Below are positions 23,910-32,407 of a DNA stretch of 39,898 bases, one piece after another; position 1 is the first letter of the stretch, and each line of letters begins with the position of its first letter. The notes below the pieces were generated by a model. It saw nothing but the letters and a program-made list of their open reading frames with translations, did not search any database and was not told where the DNA came from. Source of the DNA: Clostridiales bacterium. Its GTDB lineage: Bacteria > Bacillota > Clostridia > Saccharofermentanales > Saccharofermentanaceae. The position numbers and the translations under genes were made by a program. The DNA lies in the NCBI GenBank assembly GCA_017615755.1, contig JAFZZM010000071.1:1-39898 (forward strand), in the 5' to 3' direction.

Positions 23910-26900
23910 ATGTATAAAAAAGTATCGCCGGATATGAAGTTTATCGATCGCGAGAAGGAAGTGCTGGCTTTCTGGAAAGAGAATGACATCCAGAAGAAGT
24001 CGATTCGCCCTGAAAAGGACGGCACTCCGAGCTTTACACTGTATGACGGTCCGCCGACAGCAAACGGCAAGCCGCATATCGGACATATTAAGACCCGAGT
24101 CATTAAGGACCTGATTCCGAGATACCATGCCATGAAAGGCGAGCACGTCCAGTTCAAGGCGGGCTGGGATACACACGGCCTTCCGGTTGAGCTGGAAGTC
24201 GAGAAGATGCTCGGTATCAATGGTAAGCCTCAGATCGAGGAATACGGCGTTGAACCGTTTATCAAGAAGTGTAAGGAGTCTGTATGGAAGTATAAGACCG
24301 AGTGGGAGCAGATGTCTGACCGCGTAGGTTTCTGGGCGGATATGGAGAATCCTTACGTTACATACGACAATAACTACATCGAGTCCGAGTGGTGGGCATT
24401 AAAGACCATGTGGGACAAGGGCATGCTCTATAAGGGACATAAGATCGTTCCTTACTGCCCGCGTTGTGGTACCGCGCTTTCCAGCCATGAGGTGGCGCAG
24501 GGTTATAAGGCTGTTAAGGAGAACTCCGTATTCGTACGCTTTAAGGCTGTCGGAGAAGAGGACACATACTTTGCAGCTTGGACAACAACACCTTGGACAT
24601 TGCCGTCGAACGTGGCACTCTGTGTCAGCCCGACGGATGAGTACGTGAAGATCGCTGTTCCGAAGGATCTCGACGGAACCGAGAAGAAAGTTATGTATTA
24701 CATGGCCGGTTGTCTTGTACCGCAGCTTTTCGACGAGTATGAGATCCTGGAGAGATATCAGGGTACTGAGCTGGTCGGCAAGAAGTACGAGTCTTTGCTT
24801 CCTTATTCCGCAGCAAGTGTGGAGAAGAGCAGAAAAGAAGCCTTCAAGGTTTGCGCAGACAGCTATGTAACCATGAGTGACGGTACCGGTATCGTTCATA
24901 TCGCACCGGCTTTCGGTGAAGACGACGCCCGTGTCGGCCGTGACAATAATCTTCCGTTCGTACAGCTGGTTAAGGAAGACGGTACGCTTCCGGAAGATTG
25001 CGGCGAGTTTGCAGGTCTTTTCGTAAAGGATGCCGATCCACTCATCATCAAGAAACTCAACATGGAAGGCAAGCTTCTGAAGAAGATGCCTTACGAGCAT
25101 GACTATCCGTTCTGCTGGAGATGTGATACTCCGCTGATCTACTACGCAAGATCTTCCTGGTTCATCGCTATGACCCAGGTAAAGGATGCTCTCGTGAAGA
25201 GCAACCGTATGGCTACATGGTATCCGGAGACGATCCGTGACGGCCGTATGGGTAACTTCCTCGAGAACGTTGTTGACTGGGGTATCTCCCGTGAGCGTTA
25301 CTGGGGTACACCGCTTCCGGTATGGGAGTGCGAGTGCGGACACCGTCAGTGCATCGGTTCTATCGAGGAACTGAAGAAGAATTCTACGGACTGCCCGGAT
25401 GAGATCGAGCTGCATAAGCCTTACGTGGATAATGTACACGTTACCTGCGAAAAGTGCGGTAAGCCGATGACACGTGTTCCGGAGGTAATCGACTGCTGGT
25501 TTGACTCTGGTGCGATGCCGTTTGCCCAGTTCCACTATCCTTTTGAGAACAAGGAATTCTTCGATTCGCACTATCCGTGCCAGTTCATCTCTGAGGCACT
25601 TGACCAGACACGTGGATGGTTCTATTCGCTTCTGGCGATCAGTACACAGCTGTTCGGCAGATCTCCGTTCGAGAACGTTATCGTTATGGGTCTTGTCCAG
25701 GATAAGGACGGCCTGAAGATGAGTAAGCATAAGGGCAACGTTGTTGACCCGTGGGATATCCTGAACCGTCAGGGTGCCGATGCGGCAAGATGGTATTTCT
25801 ATAGTGCCAATGCACCGTGGCTGCCGTCCCGTTTCGACCACGCCAATGTCGATGAGATCCAGCGTAAGTTCATGGGTACACTCTGGAATACCTACGCATT
25901 CTATGTAATGTATGCAGAGATCGACCAGTTCGATCCGACCAAGTATTCTCTTGAGTACGACAAACTGTCCGTTATGGATAAGTGGATCCTGTCCCGCCTG
26001 AATTCCTTGATCGATTCCGTCGACAGCAAGATGCAGGCTTACGATATCACCGGTTCCTCCCGTCTCATGGAGACATTCGTTGACGAACTGTCCAACTGGT
26101 ATGTACGTCGCGGCCGTGAGAGATACTGGGGTCCGGAGATGACTCAGGATAAGATCAATGCGTTCATGACGCTGTATACAGTTCTTGAGCAGTTCGCTAG
26201 ACTTGCTGCACCGTTCATCCCGTTCATGACCGAGTCCATTTATCAGAACATCGTACGTTCCGTAAATGCCGATGCTCCGCTGTCCATCCACATGTGCGAC
26301 TATCCGGTTGCCAAGAAGGAATGGATCCTTCCGGAACTCGAGCGCGATATGGACGATGTTGAGAAGATCGTTGCTCTTGGACGTTCCTGCCGTCAGGCTG
26401 CAAACCTCAAGAACCGTCAGCCTCTCAGCAAGCTCTATGCGGTTTGCGAAGACGAACTGCCGGAAGAGTACAGCACGATCATCAAAGAAGAACTGAATGT
26501 GCATGAAGTGCTTTTCCTGAAGGATGCTTCATCACTTCTCGACTATAAGTTCAAGCCGCAGCTGAGAACTCTGGGTAGAAAGCTCGGTGCAAAGCTGAAT
26601 GCAGCTAAGGAAGTTATCGCGGCTCTCCCGGGTAAGGAGACCATGGCGGCACTCGATGCAGATGGTAAGATCAACATCGAAGTAGAAGGTGAGACCTTCG
26701 AGCTTCTGACTGAGGACCTGCTCGTTGAGAATGTTCAGCCGGAAGGTCTGTCTACTCAGTCGGATAAGGGCTTCACCGTATCCCTGGATACGAAGCTGAA
26801 CGATGAACTGATCGAAGAAGGTTATGTTCGTGAGATCGTTTCGAAGATCCAGAACCAGAGAAAGAGTTCCGGATTTGAGATCACCGACCGCATTGTAGTG

Positions 26901-27062
26901 AGCTACTCCTGTGAGGCGAAGCTTGCAGCCGTATTTGAGAAGTACAGCGCACAGATCGCTTCCGATGTACTCGCAACTGAGATCAAGGAAGGTTCGGATG
27001 AAGCTTCCAAGGATTGGGATATCAACGGAGAGAAGGTCAGCCTTTCTTTGAAGAAGGCTTGA
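23910..27062 (+). CDS. ileS: Isoleucine--tRNA ligase, type 2
   Basis: A 1050-residue class I synthetase that charges tRNA-Ile. The HIGH motif is at 56-59 (GKPHIGH), a zinc-type motif CPRCGTALSSHEVAQGY follows, the editing domain has WTTTPWTLPSN, and the KMSKS loop is KMSKH (603-607). WDTHGLPVELEVEK and CKESVWKYKTEW-type segments and the length fit the IleRS2 (eukaryote-like) branch, which is generally less sensitive to mupirocin than IleRS1; resistance here is inference only. TGAGG precedes the ATG by 7 bases. It heads a run of nine same-strand genes with gaps of at most about 40 bases, ending at the terminator at 34544. No T-box is present. Confidence 0.96.
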   Translation: MYKKVSPDMKFIDREKEVLAFWKENDIQKKSIRPEKDGTPSFTLYDGPPTANGKPHIGHIKTRVIKDLIPRYHAMKGEHVQFKAGWDTHGLPVELEVEKMLGINGKPQIEEYGVEPFIKKCKESVWKYKTEWEQMSDRVGFWADMENPYVTYDNNYIESEWWALKTMWDKGMLYKGHKIVPYCPRCGTALSSHEVAQGYKAVKENSVFVRFKAVGEEDTYFAAWTTTPWTLPSNVALCVSPTDEYVKIAVPKDLDGTEKKVMYYMAGCLVPQLFDEYEILERYQGTELVGKKYESLLPYSAASVEKSRKEAFKVCADSYVTMSDGTGIVHIAPAFGEDDARVGRDNNLPFVQLVKEDGTLPEDCGEFAGLFVKDADPLIIKKLNMEGKLLKKMPYEHDYPFCWRCDTPLIYYARSSWFIAMTQVKDALVKSNRMATWYPETIRDGRMGNFLENVVDWGISRERYWGTPLPVWECECGHRQCIGSIEELKKNSTDCPDEIELHKPYVDNVHVTCEKCGKPMTRVPEVIDCWFDSGAMPFAQFHYPFENKEFFDSHYPCQFISEALDQTRGWFYSLLAISTQLFGRSPFENVIVMGLVQDKDGLKMSKHKGNVVDPWDILNRQGADAARWYFYSANAPWLPSRFDHANVDEIQRKFMGTLWNTYAFYVMYAEIDQFDPTKYSLEYDKLSVMDKWILSRLNSLIDSVDSKMQAYDITGSSRLMETFVDELSNWYVRRGRERYWGPEMTQDKINAFMTLYTVLEQFARLAAPFIPFMTESIYQNIVRSVNADAPLSIHMCDYPVAKKEWILPELERDMDDVEKIVALGRSCRQAANLKNRQPLSKLYAVCEDELPEEYSTIIKEELNVHEVLFLKDASSLLDYKFKPQLRTLGRKLGAKLNAAKEVIAALPGKETMAALDADGKINIEVEGETFELLTEDLLVENVQPEGLSTQSDKGFTVSLDTKLNDELIEEGYVREIVSKIQNQRKSSGFEITDRIVVSYSCEAKLAAVFEKYSAQIASDVLATEIKEGSDEASKDWDINGEKVSLSLKKA

Positions 27063-27084
27063 TCCGAAGGTAAGGGTACAAAGA

Positions 27085-27828
27085 ATGCTATTTTCGATTT
27101 TAGAATCTGATGTTTCGATTGCAGAGAAGATCATGGAATTGACCATTCTGATCATGGTCCTGTCCATGACCTTCTCCTTCCACGAATTCAGCCACGCATG
27201 GGTTGCAGAGAAGTGTGGAGATGATACGCCGAGACGTCAGGGAAGGATCACGCTGAATCCTTTGGCACATATCGATCCGCTTGGTGCGATCATGATGCTC
27301 CTTGCCGGATTCGGTTGGGCAAAGCCTGTTCAGTATAATCCGAATAATCTGAAGAGATACAAGCGCTGGACCTGTGAGCGTATGATCAGCCTGGCCGGTG
27401 TTACGGCGAACTATATTACGGCGATCGTTGCATCCTGCATCGTTCCTCTGGTCGTTAACTGGTACTGGCATAGTGCCGACAGCAGTGAGAAGATGCAGCT
27501 GGCGATCACTCTGGTCCTGAAGTTCTTCTATTATCTGCGTGAGTACAGCTTCCTGTTCCTCGCATTTAACCTGCTTCCGGTACCGCCGCTTGACGGATAT
27601 CGCTTCATCTCGACGTTCATCCCGTTTAAGAGAAGAAGATTGTTCGAGAATGTATCGAAGTACAGCTACTATGTTTTCTTTGCGCTTCTCTTGATGGGCC
27701 GTTTCGGAAATGTGCATATCCTCAGTAAGATCATCGATCTTGTTGCATGGCCTTTCCGCTATCCGGTATCTTTCCTGCAGAATGGAATATATGATTTGCT
27801 GAAGGTTCCGGTATTCTTCAGACTGTAA
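27085..27828 (+). CDS. Site-2 protease family (M50) membrane metalloprotease
   Basis: A 247-residue integral membrane protein. The zinc motif HEFSH (His33, Glu34, His37) sits in the first membrane helix and the second metal motif LLPVPPLDGYR (Asp170) in a later helix; NPLAHIDPLGAIMMLLAGFGWAKPV is typical of YwhC-like bacterial site-2 proteases. About five membrane segments are visible. The family cuts substrates within the membrane, but its substrates are mostly unknown. It is a minimal version without PDZ or CBS domains. It follows ileS by 22 bases and precedes trpS by 41, so it belongs to the housekeeping run. An alternative start is ATG 27133, closer to the catalytic helix. Confidence 0.88.
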   Translation: MLFSILESDVSIAEKIMELTILIMVLSMTFSFHEFSHAWVAEKCGDDTPRRQGRITLNPLAHIDPLGAIMMLLAGFGWAKPVQYNPNNLKRYKRWTCERMISLAGVTANYITAIVASCIVPLVVNWYWHSADSSEKMQLAITLVLKFFYYLREYSFLFLAFNLLPVPPLDGYRFISTFIPFKRRRLFENVSKYSYYVFFALLLMGRFGNVHILSKIIDLVAWPFRYPVSFLQNGIYDLLKVPVFFRL

Positions 27829-27837
27829 ATAAACTAT

Positions 27838-27851
27838 AAGGCGAAAGCCTT
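27838..27851 (+). other. Small GNRA-capped hairpin before trpS
   Basis: AAGGC-GAAA-GCCTT forms a 5-pair stem with a GNRA tetraloop, 19 bases before the trpS start. No U-run follows, so it is not a terminator. It may stabilise the message or be incidental. Confidence 0.35.
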
Positions 27852-27869
27852 GAGATAAAAGGGGTAAAT

Positions 27870-28868
27870 ATGGAAAACAAAATCGTATTATCAGGAACAC
27901 GTCCTACGGGAAACATTCACCTTGGCAACTATTTCGGCGCCATTGAGAACTGGGTCCGTCTTCAGGATCAGTATGAGTGCTATTTCTTTATCGCTGACTG
28001 GCACGCTTTGACGACCGGATACGCGGAGACGGATGTTCTTCGGAAGAATACTCTCGGACTTCTGGCTGATATTCTTGCCAGCGGTCTTGATCCGGATAAG
28101 TGCACGATCTTCCTGCAGTCTGACATTAAGCAGCATGCAGAGCTTTTCCTGCTCCTTGGCATGAATACTCCGCTTTCCTGGCTGGAGAGATGCCCGACGT
28201 ACAAAGATATGATCGCAAACATGTCTTCTGAGAAAGATATCATGACATACGGATTCCTTGGTTATCCGGCATTGATGGCGGCGGATATCCTCATGTACCG
28301 TGCTTCCTATGTACCGGTCGGAGAAGATCAGTCCGCACACCTGGAGATCTCCCGTGAGATGGCCAGACGTTTTAACTTCCTTTACAAGTCGGATGTTCTT
28401 GTTGAGCCACAGCCGTTGTTTACTAAGGCAAAAGTACTTCCGGGTACAGATGGACGTAAGATGAGTAAGAGCTATGGCAATACCATTGCCTTGGCTGATA
28501 CACCGGATGAGGTGAAGAAGAAGGTCATGAGCATGATCACGGATCCGGCTCGTATCCGTAAGGACGACCCGGGCCATCCGGATATCTGCACTGTATATGC
28601 TTTCCATAAAGTATTTAATGAGGATAAGGTGCCGGAGATCGAGACACAGTGCAAGGGCGGCTGCATCGGCTGCGTAGCCTGCAAGCGTATGCTCCAGGAG
28701 AAGATCTCCGAGTTCCATACTCCGATCTACGAGAAGCGTACAGAACTTCTGAAGGATGAAGGTAAACTCCTTGAGATCCTGAAGAAGGGTAGAGAAAAGG
28801 CTTCCAAGAAGGCGGAAGAAACGATCCGTGAGGTTCGTAAAGCGGTCAAGATCGGTTTTGACGAGTAA
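27870..28868 (+). CDS. trpS: Tryptophan--tRNA ligase, probable iron-sulfur type
   Basis: A 332-residue class I synthetase. HLGN (17-20) is the HIGH equivalent and KMSKS is at 197-201. The C-terminal region holds Cys240, Cys261, Cys265, Cys268 and Cys271. The spacing C240-x20-C261-x6-C268-x2-C271 closely follows the C-x22-C-x6-C-x2-C pattern of the [4Fe-4S]-binding TrpRS of Thermotoga maritima, so a cluster near the anticodon-binding part is likely. AGGGG precedes the ATG. It lies between the site-2 protease and scpA. No T-box or tryptophan attenuator is visible upstream; the 41-base gap only has a small hairpin. Confidence 0.95.
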   Translation: MENKIVLSGTRPTGNIHLGNYFGAIENWVRLQDQYECYFFIADWHALTTGYAETDVLRKNTLGLLADILASGLDPDKCTIFLQSDIKQHAELFLLLGMNTPLSWLERCPTYKDMIANMSSEKDIMTYGFLGYPALMAADILMYRASYVPVGEDQSAHLEISREMARRFNFLYKSDVLVEPQPLFTKAKVLPGTDGRKMSKSYGNTIALADTPDEVKKKVMSMITDPARIRKDDPGHPDICTVYAFHKVFNEDKVPEIETQCKGGCIGCVACKRMLQEKISEFHTPIYEKRTELLKDEGKLLEILKKGREKASKKAEETIREVRKAVKIGFDE

Positions 28869-28897
28869 TCGGTCCGGAAAGTTCTGTCGGAAAGGAA

Positions 28898-29725
28898 ATG
28901 AGCATGACGGTAGCGCATCCAAATCCTGAAGTCAAACTAAGGAAATTCGAAGGTCCTCTGGACCTTCTGTTTCATTTGATCGAAAAGAACGATATCGATA
29001 TCTACGATATTCCGATAGCTGAGGTTACCGATCAGTATATGGAATACCTGGATAAGATGAGTTCTCTGGATATGGAAGTGGCGTCGGAATTCCTTCTTAT
29101 GGCGGCAACACTTGTGCATATCAAGTCGCGTATGCTTCTGCCTGACAAACGTATCAATGAGAATTCAGAAGAAGAGGACCCGAGAGACGAACTGGTCGTC
29201 CGACTTCTGGAATACCGCCGCTGCAAGCTTCTTGCCGGCGATCTCAAGGATCGTTACCGCGATTATTCCAAATGTTTGTATCGTTTACCACAGACGCCGG
29301 CTTCTCTTGGCATCGATGTCGAGTATATACCGGCCGCCGTGGATGATGAGGCTCTTTATTCCGGTATCGATACGGTGTGTAAGCGTAACGAGATCCGTTT
29401 TGCTGATATTGCAGCAAAGATCACGCATATCCTCAAGCGCGACAAATTCTCGATTCGTGATAAAATAAGGTTTGTATGGAACAGCCTGAGAAGCAAAGGA
29501 AAGGTTTTCTTTCACGAGATCTTCCCCGTGCATAAGGTAGATAAGATGGACCGTATCGTAGGTTTTCTTGCCGTACTGGAACTTCTTCGAGGAGACCAGA
29601 TCGTGGCGGAACAGGACAAACCTTTTGATGTCATTCTTATTGAACCGAAGAAAGATGAACTGGACGAAGAGCGCTTCGGACTGAACCAGAACAGTGATTC
29701 TAAGGAGCTGCGCGCTTATGACTGA
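28898..29725 (+). CDS. scpA: Segregation and condensation protein A
   Basis: A 275-residue kleisin subunit that bridges the SMC heads in bacterial condensin, together with ScpB. The N-terminus KFEGPLDLLFHLIEKNDIDI and the following SEFLLMAATLVHIKSRMLLP are classical ScpA. The C-terminus has a winged-helix pattern (FFHEIFPVHKVDKMDRIVGF, then FLAVLELLRGDQIVAEQD). AAAGGA precedes the ATG by 4-5 bases. scpB overlaps its end by 8 bases, the usual tight coupling for this pair. smc is not in the window. Confidence 0.95.
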   Translation: MSMTVAHPNPEVKLRKFEGPLDLLFHLIEKNDIDIYDIPIAEVTDQYMEYLDKMSSLDMEVASEFLLMAATLVHIKSRMLLPDKRINENSEEEDPRDELVVRLLEYRRCKLLAGDLKDRYRDYSKCLYRLPQTPASLGIDVEYIPAAVDDEALYSGIDTVCKRNEIRFADIAAKITHILKRDKFSIRDKIRFVWNSLRSKGKVFFHEIFPVHKVDKMDRIVGFLAVLELLRGDQIVAEQDKPFDVILIEPKKDELDEERFGLNQNSDSKELRAYD

Positions 29726-30380
29726 AGGCATGGAAAGAGAAAATAAACTCACCGTGCAGGAATTGCCGTCTGCATTAGAGGCAATTCTTTTTGCGCATGG
29801 TGATCCGATCTCGACTGCAAGACTTGTTGAGATCACTGATATGCCGAAAGAAGTCATTGAAGAGACCTTAGAGCGAATGATGAAGGATTATGAGACTAAC
29901 CCGTGGGGCGGTCTTCTGATCCGGAAAGCGGACGATGATTATGTGATGTGCACCAAGCCGGCGATGAAGCCTGTGCTGGAGAGAATGTTTGCACCGAAGA
30001 ACCGTCCGCCGATGTCCCAGGCAACTTATGAAACATTGGCAGTAATTGCCTATAACCAGCCGGTTACCCGTGCACAGATCGAAGCTGTCCGAGGTGTCAG
30101 TTCCGATTCTATCGTGACGCGCCTGATCGAGCGTGGTTTCGTAGAAGAATGCGGAACACTTGATGCACCGGGAAGACCGGCGCTTTTCCGTACGACACAG
30201 CAATTTCTCCTTGAGTTCGGGATTTCATCTGTATCTGAGATGCCTGCCATGGAGCTGATGATGTATAAGACTATCCGTGATCTGGAAGATTCGTTGGATG
30301 AGGCGGCCGGAAATAATGATGACCGTCAGATCTCGATCGAGAACTGGATGGATGGTCAAAAAGGAGATGAAGAATCATGA
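29718..30380 (+). CDS. scpB: Segregation and condensation protein B
   Basis: A 220-residue protein with two winged-helix domains that dimerises and binds ScpA. LEAILFAHGDPIS near the N-terminus, then SQATYETLAVIAYNQPVTRAQIEAVRGVSSDS and GRPALFRTTQQFLLEFGIS, are family hallmarks (cited here as separate segments). The frame opens at 29694, but ATG 29718 is chosen because AAGGAG (29702-29707) is 10 bases upstream and it overlaps the scpA stop. A further ATG at 29730 is possible. The C-terminal tail overlaps the next regulator gene by four bases (ATGA). Confidence 0.93.
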   Translation: MTEGMERENKLTVQELPSALEAILFAHGDPISTARLVEITDMPKEVIEETLERMMKDYETNPWGGLLIRKADDDYVMCTKPAMKPVLERMFAPKNRPPMSQATYETLAVIAYNQPVTRAQIEAVRGVSSDSIVTRLIERGFVEECGTLDAPGRPALFRTTQQFLLEFGISSVSEMPAMELMMYKTIRDLEDSLDEAAGNNDDRQISIENWMDGQKGDEES

Positions 30381-31306
30381 ATCAGGATGACAAACGAATG
30401 GAAAATGCGAGCGGCGTTGTTGAACGTATCGCACAGGAAATCGATTCGATGAGTAAAGGACAGAAGGCAATTGCCAACTATATCCTGTCCAATTACGAAA
30501 GCGCGGCGTATATGACGGCGGCAAAGCTCGGTGAAGCGACCGGTGTCAGCGAATCAACAGTAGTGCGTTTTTCCATGGAACTGGGATATGAAGGTTATCC
30601 GCATTTCCAGAAGGTCTTGCAGGAAGAACTGAAAGTAAAGCTTACATCTGTGCAGCGATTAAATGCGGCCAGCCGTTTTACCGATGATGCATCCGTACTG
30701 AAGTCGATCATGCAGGCAGATCTGGACAGCCTGAAGCACACATATGAGAATCTGGACACAGAGGCTTTCAGTAAGGCGGTCAAGACGATCCTGGGTGCAA
30801 AGAAGATCTATCTTATGGGTCTGCGCAGTTCTTCGCCGCTTTCGTCTTTTATGCATTTCTATATGACGTTGCTCTTTGATGATGTGCGTCATATTCACAG
30901 TAACAGTGCAAATGAAGTATTCGAGCAGATCCTGCCGATCGGTCCCGGTGATGTCATGATCGGTATCAGCTTCCCGAGATACTCATCCAGAACCATCCAG
31001 TCCATGCAGTACGCAAGAAGCCGTGGCGCAAGCGTCATCGTAATTACGGACAAGGCGGATACGCCGATGACGGAACACGCTGATGTAGCGCTTTTTGCAC
31101 GGTCGGATATGGCATCGTTCGTTGATTCGCTTACGGCTCCGCTTTCTTTGATCAATGCACTTCTCGTGGCACTGGGCATGCACCGTAAGAGTCATATCGA
31201 AGAATCCTTTGGTGCACTGGAGACTCTGTGGGCTGAGTACAAGGTATATGATACAGGTAAAGACAGGAATCTTCCGTCAAATGAAGAACAGGAGGAAAAG
31301 TCATGA
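30377..31306 (+). CDS. MurR/RpiR family transcriptional regulator
   Basis: A 309-residue regulator. The N-terminal helix-turn-helix (about 10-85) contains LSNYESAAYMTAAKLGEATG and SESTVVRFSMELGYEGYPHF, typical of the RpiR HTH. The C-terminal SIS domain (about 125-260) has YLMGLRSSSPLSSF and VMIGISFPRYSSRTIQ, which normally bind a phosphosugar. Family members control sugar-phosphate or MurNAc catabolism; the ligand here is unknown. It overlaps scpB (ATGA) at its start and the HutP-like gene (ATGA) at its end. The pairing of RpiR-type and HutP-like genes in a housekeeping run suggests they act together. Confidence 0.9.
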   Translation: MNQDDKRMENASGVVERIAQEIDSMSKGQKAIANYILSNYESAAYMTAAKLGEATGVSESTVVRFSMELGYEGYPHFQKVLQEELKVKLTSVQRLNAASRFTDDASVLKSIMQADLDSLKHTYENLDTEAFSKAVKTILGAKKIYLMGLRSSSPLSSFMHFYMTLLFDDVRHIHSNSANEVFEQILPIGPGDVMIGISFPRYSSRTIQSMQYARSRGASVIVITDKADTPMTEHADVALFARSDMASFVDSLTAPLSLINALLVALGMHRKSHIEESFGALETLWAEYKVYDTGKDRNLPSNEEQEEKS

Positions 31307-31722
31307 AAGAAGTAATCGCCAGCAGCAAGCTTACTGCATCCGCTTCGATCCGTATCGCACTGACCAACACCAGAGATGAAGAAGCACAGTTGAAGCATGA
31401 ACTGAAAGAACAGAATATCCTGGCTACGGCCGCAGATTTCGGAGGAGAATTCATCTCGTCCGTTTCGAAGATAATAGAGCGTTGCGTGGTTGCCGCGCAA
31501 AGAGAAGGGATCATCGGCAGCAACCATAACGAAGAGGGTGCTCTGGCCGGTGCCGCGCGTGAAGCCATTTCCCAGATCACGTCTAAGGCCATCGGACTGA
31601 ATGTCGGAGGCAAGATCGGTATTGCACGCTATAATGATCACATCAGCGTTTGTGTATATTTCGGCATCGGACTTCTGCATTTGAATGAGATTGCCATCGG
31701 ACTCGGCCATCGTGCCATTTAA
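31303..31722 (+). CDS. HutP-like protein lacking the metal-binding histidines
   Basis: A 139-residue protein, close to HutP of Bacillus subtilis (about 150), the histidine- and Mg-dependent RNA-binding antiterminator of the hut operon. Similarity is clearest at EEGALAGAAREAI, GLNVGGKIGIARY, HISVCVYFGIGLLHL and the C-terminal IGLGHRAI. In B. subtilis HutP the motif HALYH carries metal-ligand histidines; the aligned stretch here is GALAG, so both are Gly. No hut genes are nearby. The protein may bind RNA with a different trigger or have another role. It overlaps the RpiR-type gene by four bases, and the cmk ribosome binding site starts at its stop. Confidence 0.8.
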   Translation: MKEVIASSKLTASASIRIALTNTRDEEAQLKHELKEQNILATAADFGGEFISSVSKIIERCVVAAQREGIIGSNHNEEGALAGAAREAISQITSKAIGLNVGGKIGIARYNDHISVCVYFGIGLLHLNEIAIGLGHRAI

Positions 31723-31735
31723 GGAGGATAAACAT

Positions 31736-32407
31736 ATGGAATATTATCAGATCGCGATCGACGGTCCTTCCGGATCCGGAAAATCTACTTTGGCAAAGGG
31801 CGTGGCAGGTAAACTCGGAATCCTGTATCTGGATACCGGTGCCATGTACAGAGCTTGTGGTCTTAAGGCCCTGAAGCTCGGAATCTCTACAAAGGATCAG
31901 GCTGCAGTAGAAGAAATGATGAAGGATATCCGTATCGATATTACTCATGAAGACGGATCCCAGCATGTATGGCTGGACGGCGAAGATGTTTCCGAGGCGA
32001 TCCGTATGCCCGGCGTTTCCGTAGCCGCTTCGGACGTATCTGCGATCCCTTGTGTACGTGAAGCTATGGTCGATCTGCAAAGAAAGATCTCGGAAGGAAA
32101 GAATGTTATTCTCGATGGACGTGACATCGGATCCAAGGTTTTTCCAAATGCCAAGTACAAGTTCTTCCTTATTGCAGATGCTGAAGAGCGCGCAAAGAGA
32201 AGACTTGCGGAATTGAAGGAAAAGGGAGTTACGGACCAGACTTTTGAGGATGTTCTCCGTGATATCAAGTACCGCGATCACCAGGATACAACACGTGCTT
32301 CGTCTCCGCTTGTTAAGGTAGAAGATGCAGTTGAGATCGATACGACACATATCTCGATCGAGGAAATGATCGATATCGTTCTTGATCGTGTAGCGAAGGA
32401 TCAGTGA
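31736..32407 (+). CDS. cmk: Cytidylate kinase
   Basis: A 223-residue kinase that phosphorylates CMP and dCMP with ATP. The P-loop GPSGSGKST (10-18), YLDTGAMYRA, then LDGRDIGSKVFPNAKYKFFL and RRLAEL are standard Cmk features. The frame extends upstream to 31685, but ATG 31736 is chosen: AAGGAGG (31721-31727) is 8 bases upstream and the P-loop then starts at residue 10 as usual. It overlaps the ispH-rpsA start by four bases. The cmk to ispH/rpsA order is common in Clostridia. Confidence 0.95.
   Translation: MEYYQIAIDGPSGSGKSTLAKGVAGKLGILYLDTGAMYRACGLKALKLGISTKDQAAVEEMMKDIRIDITHEDGSQHVWLDGEDVSEAIRMPGVSVAASDVSAIPCVREAMVDLQRKISEGKNVILDGRDIGSKVFPNAKYKFFLIADAEERAKRRLAELKEKGVTDQTFEDVLRDIKYRDHQDTTRASSPLVKVEDAVEIDTTHISIEEMIDIVLDRVAKDQ

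Noticed and set aside
24399..26504. A 701-codon open frame antisense to ileS
   Set aside because: It is in register with the ileS codons, so its stops would need sense TTA, CTA or TCA codons, which are rare in this genome's coding regions. The product is low-similarity and no ribosome site fits; ileS is certain.
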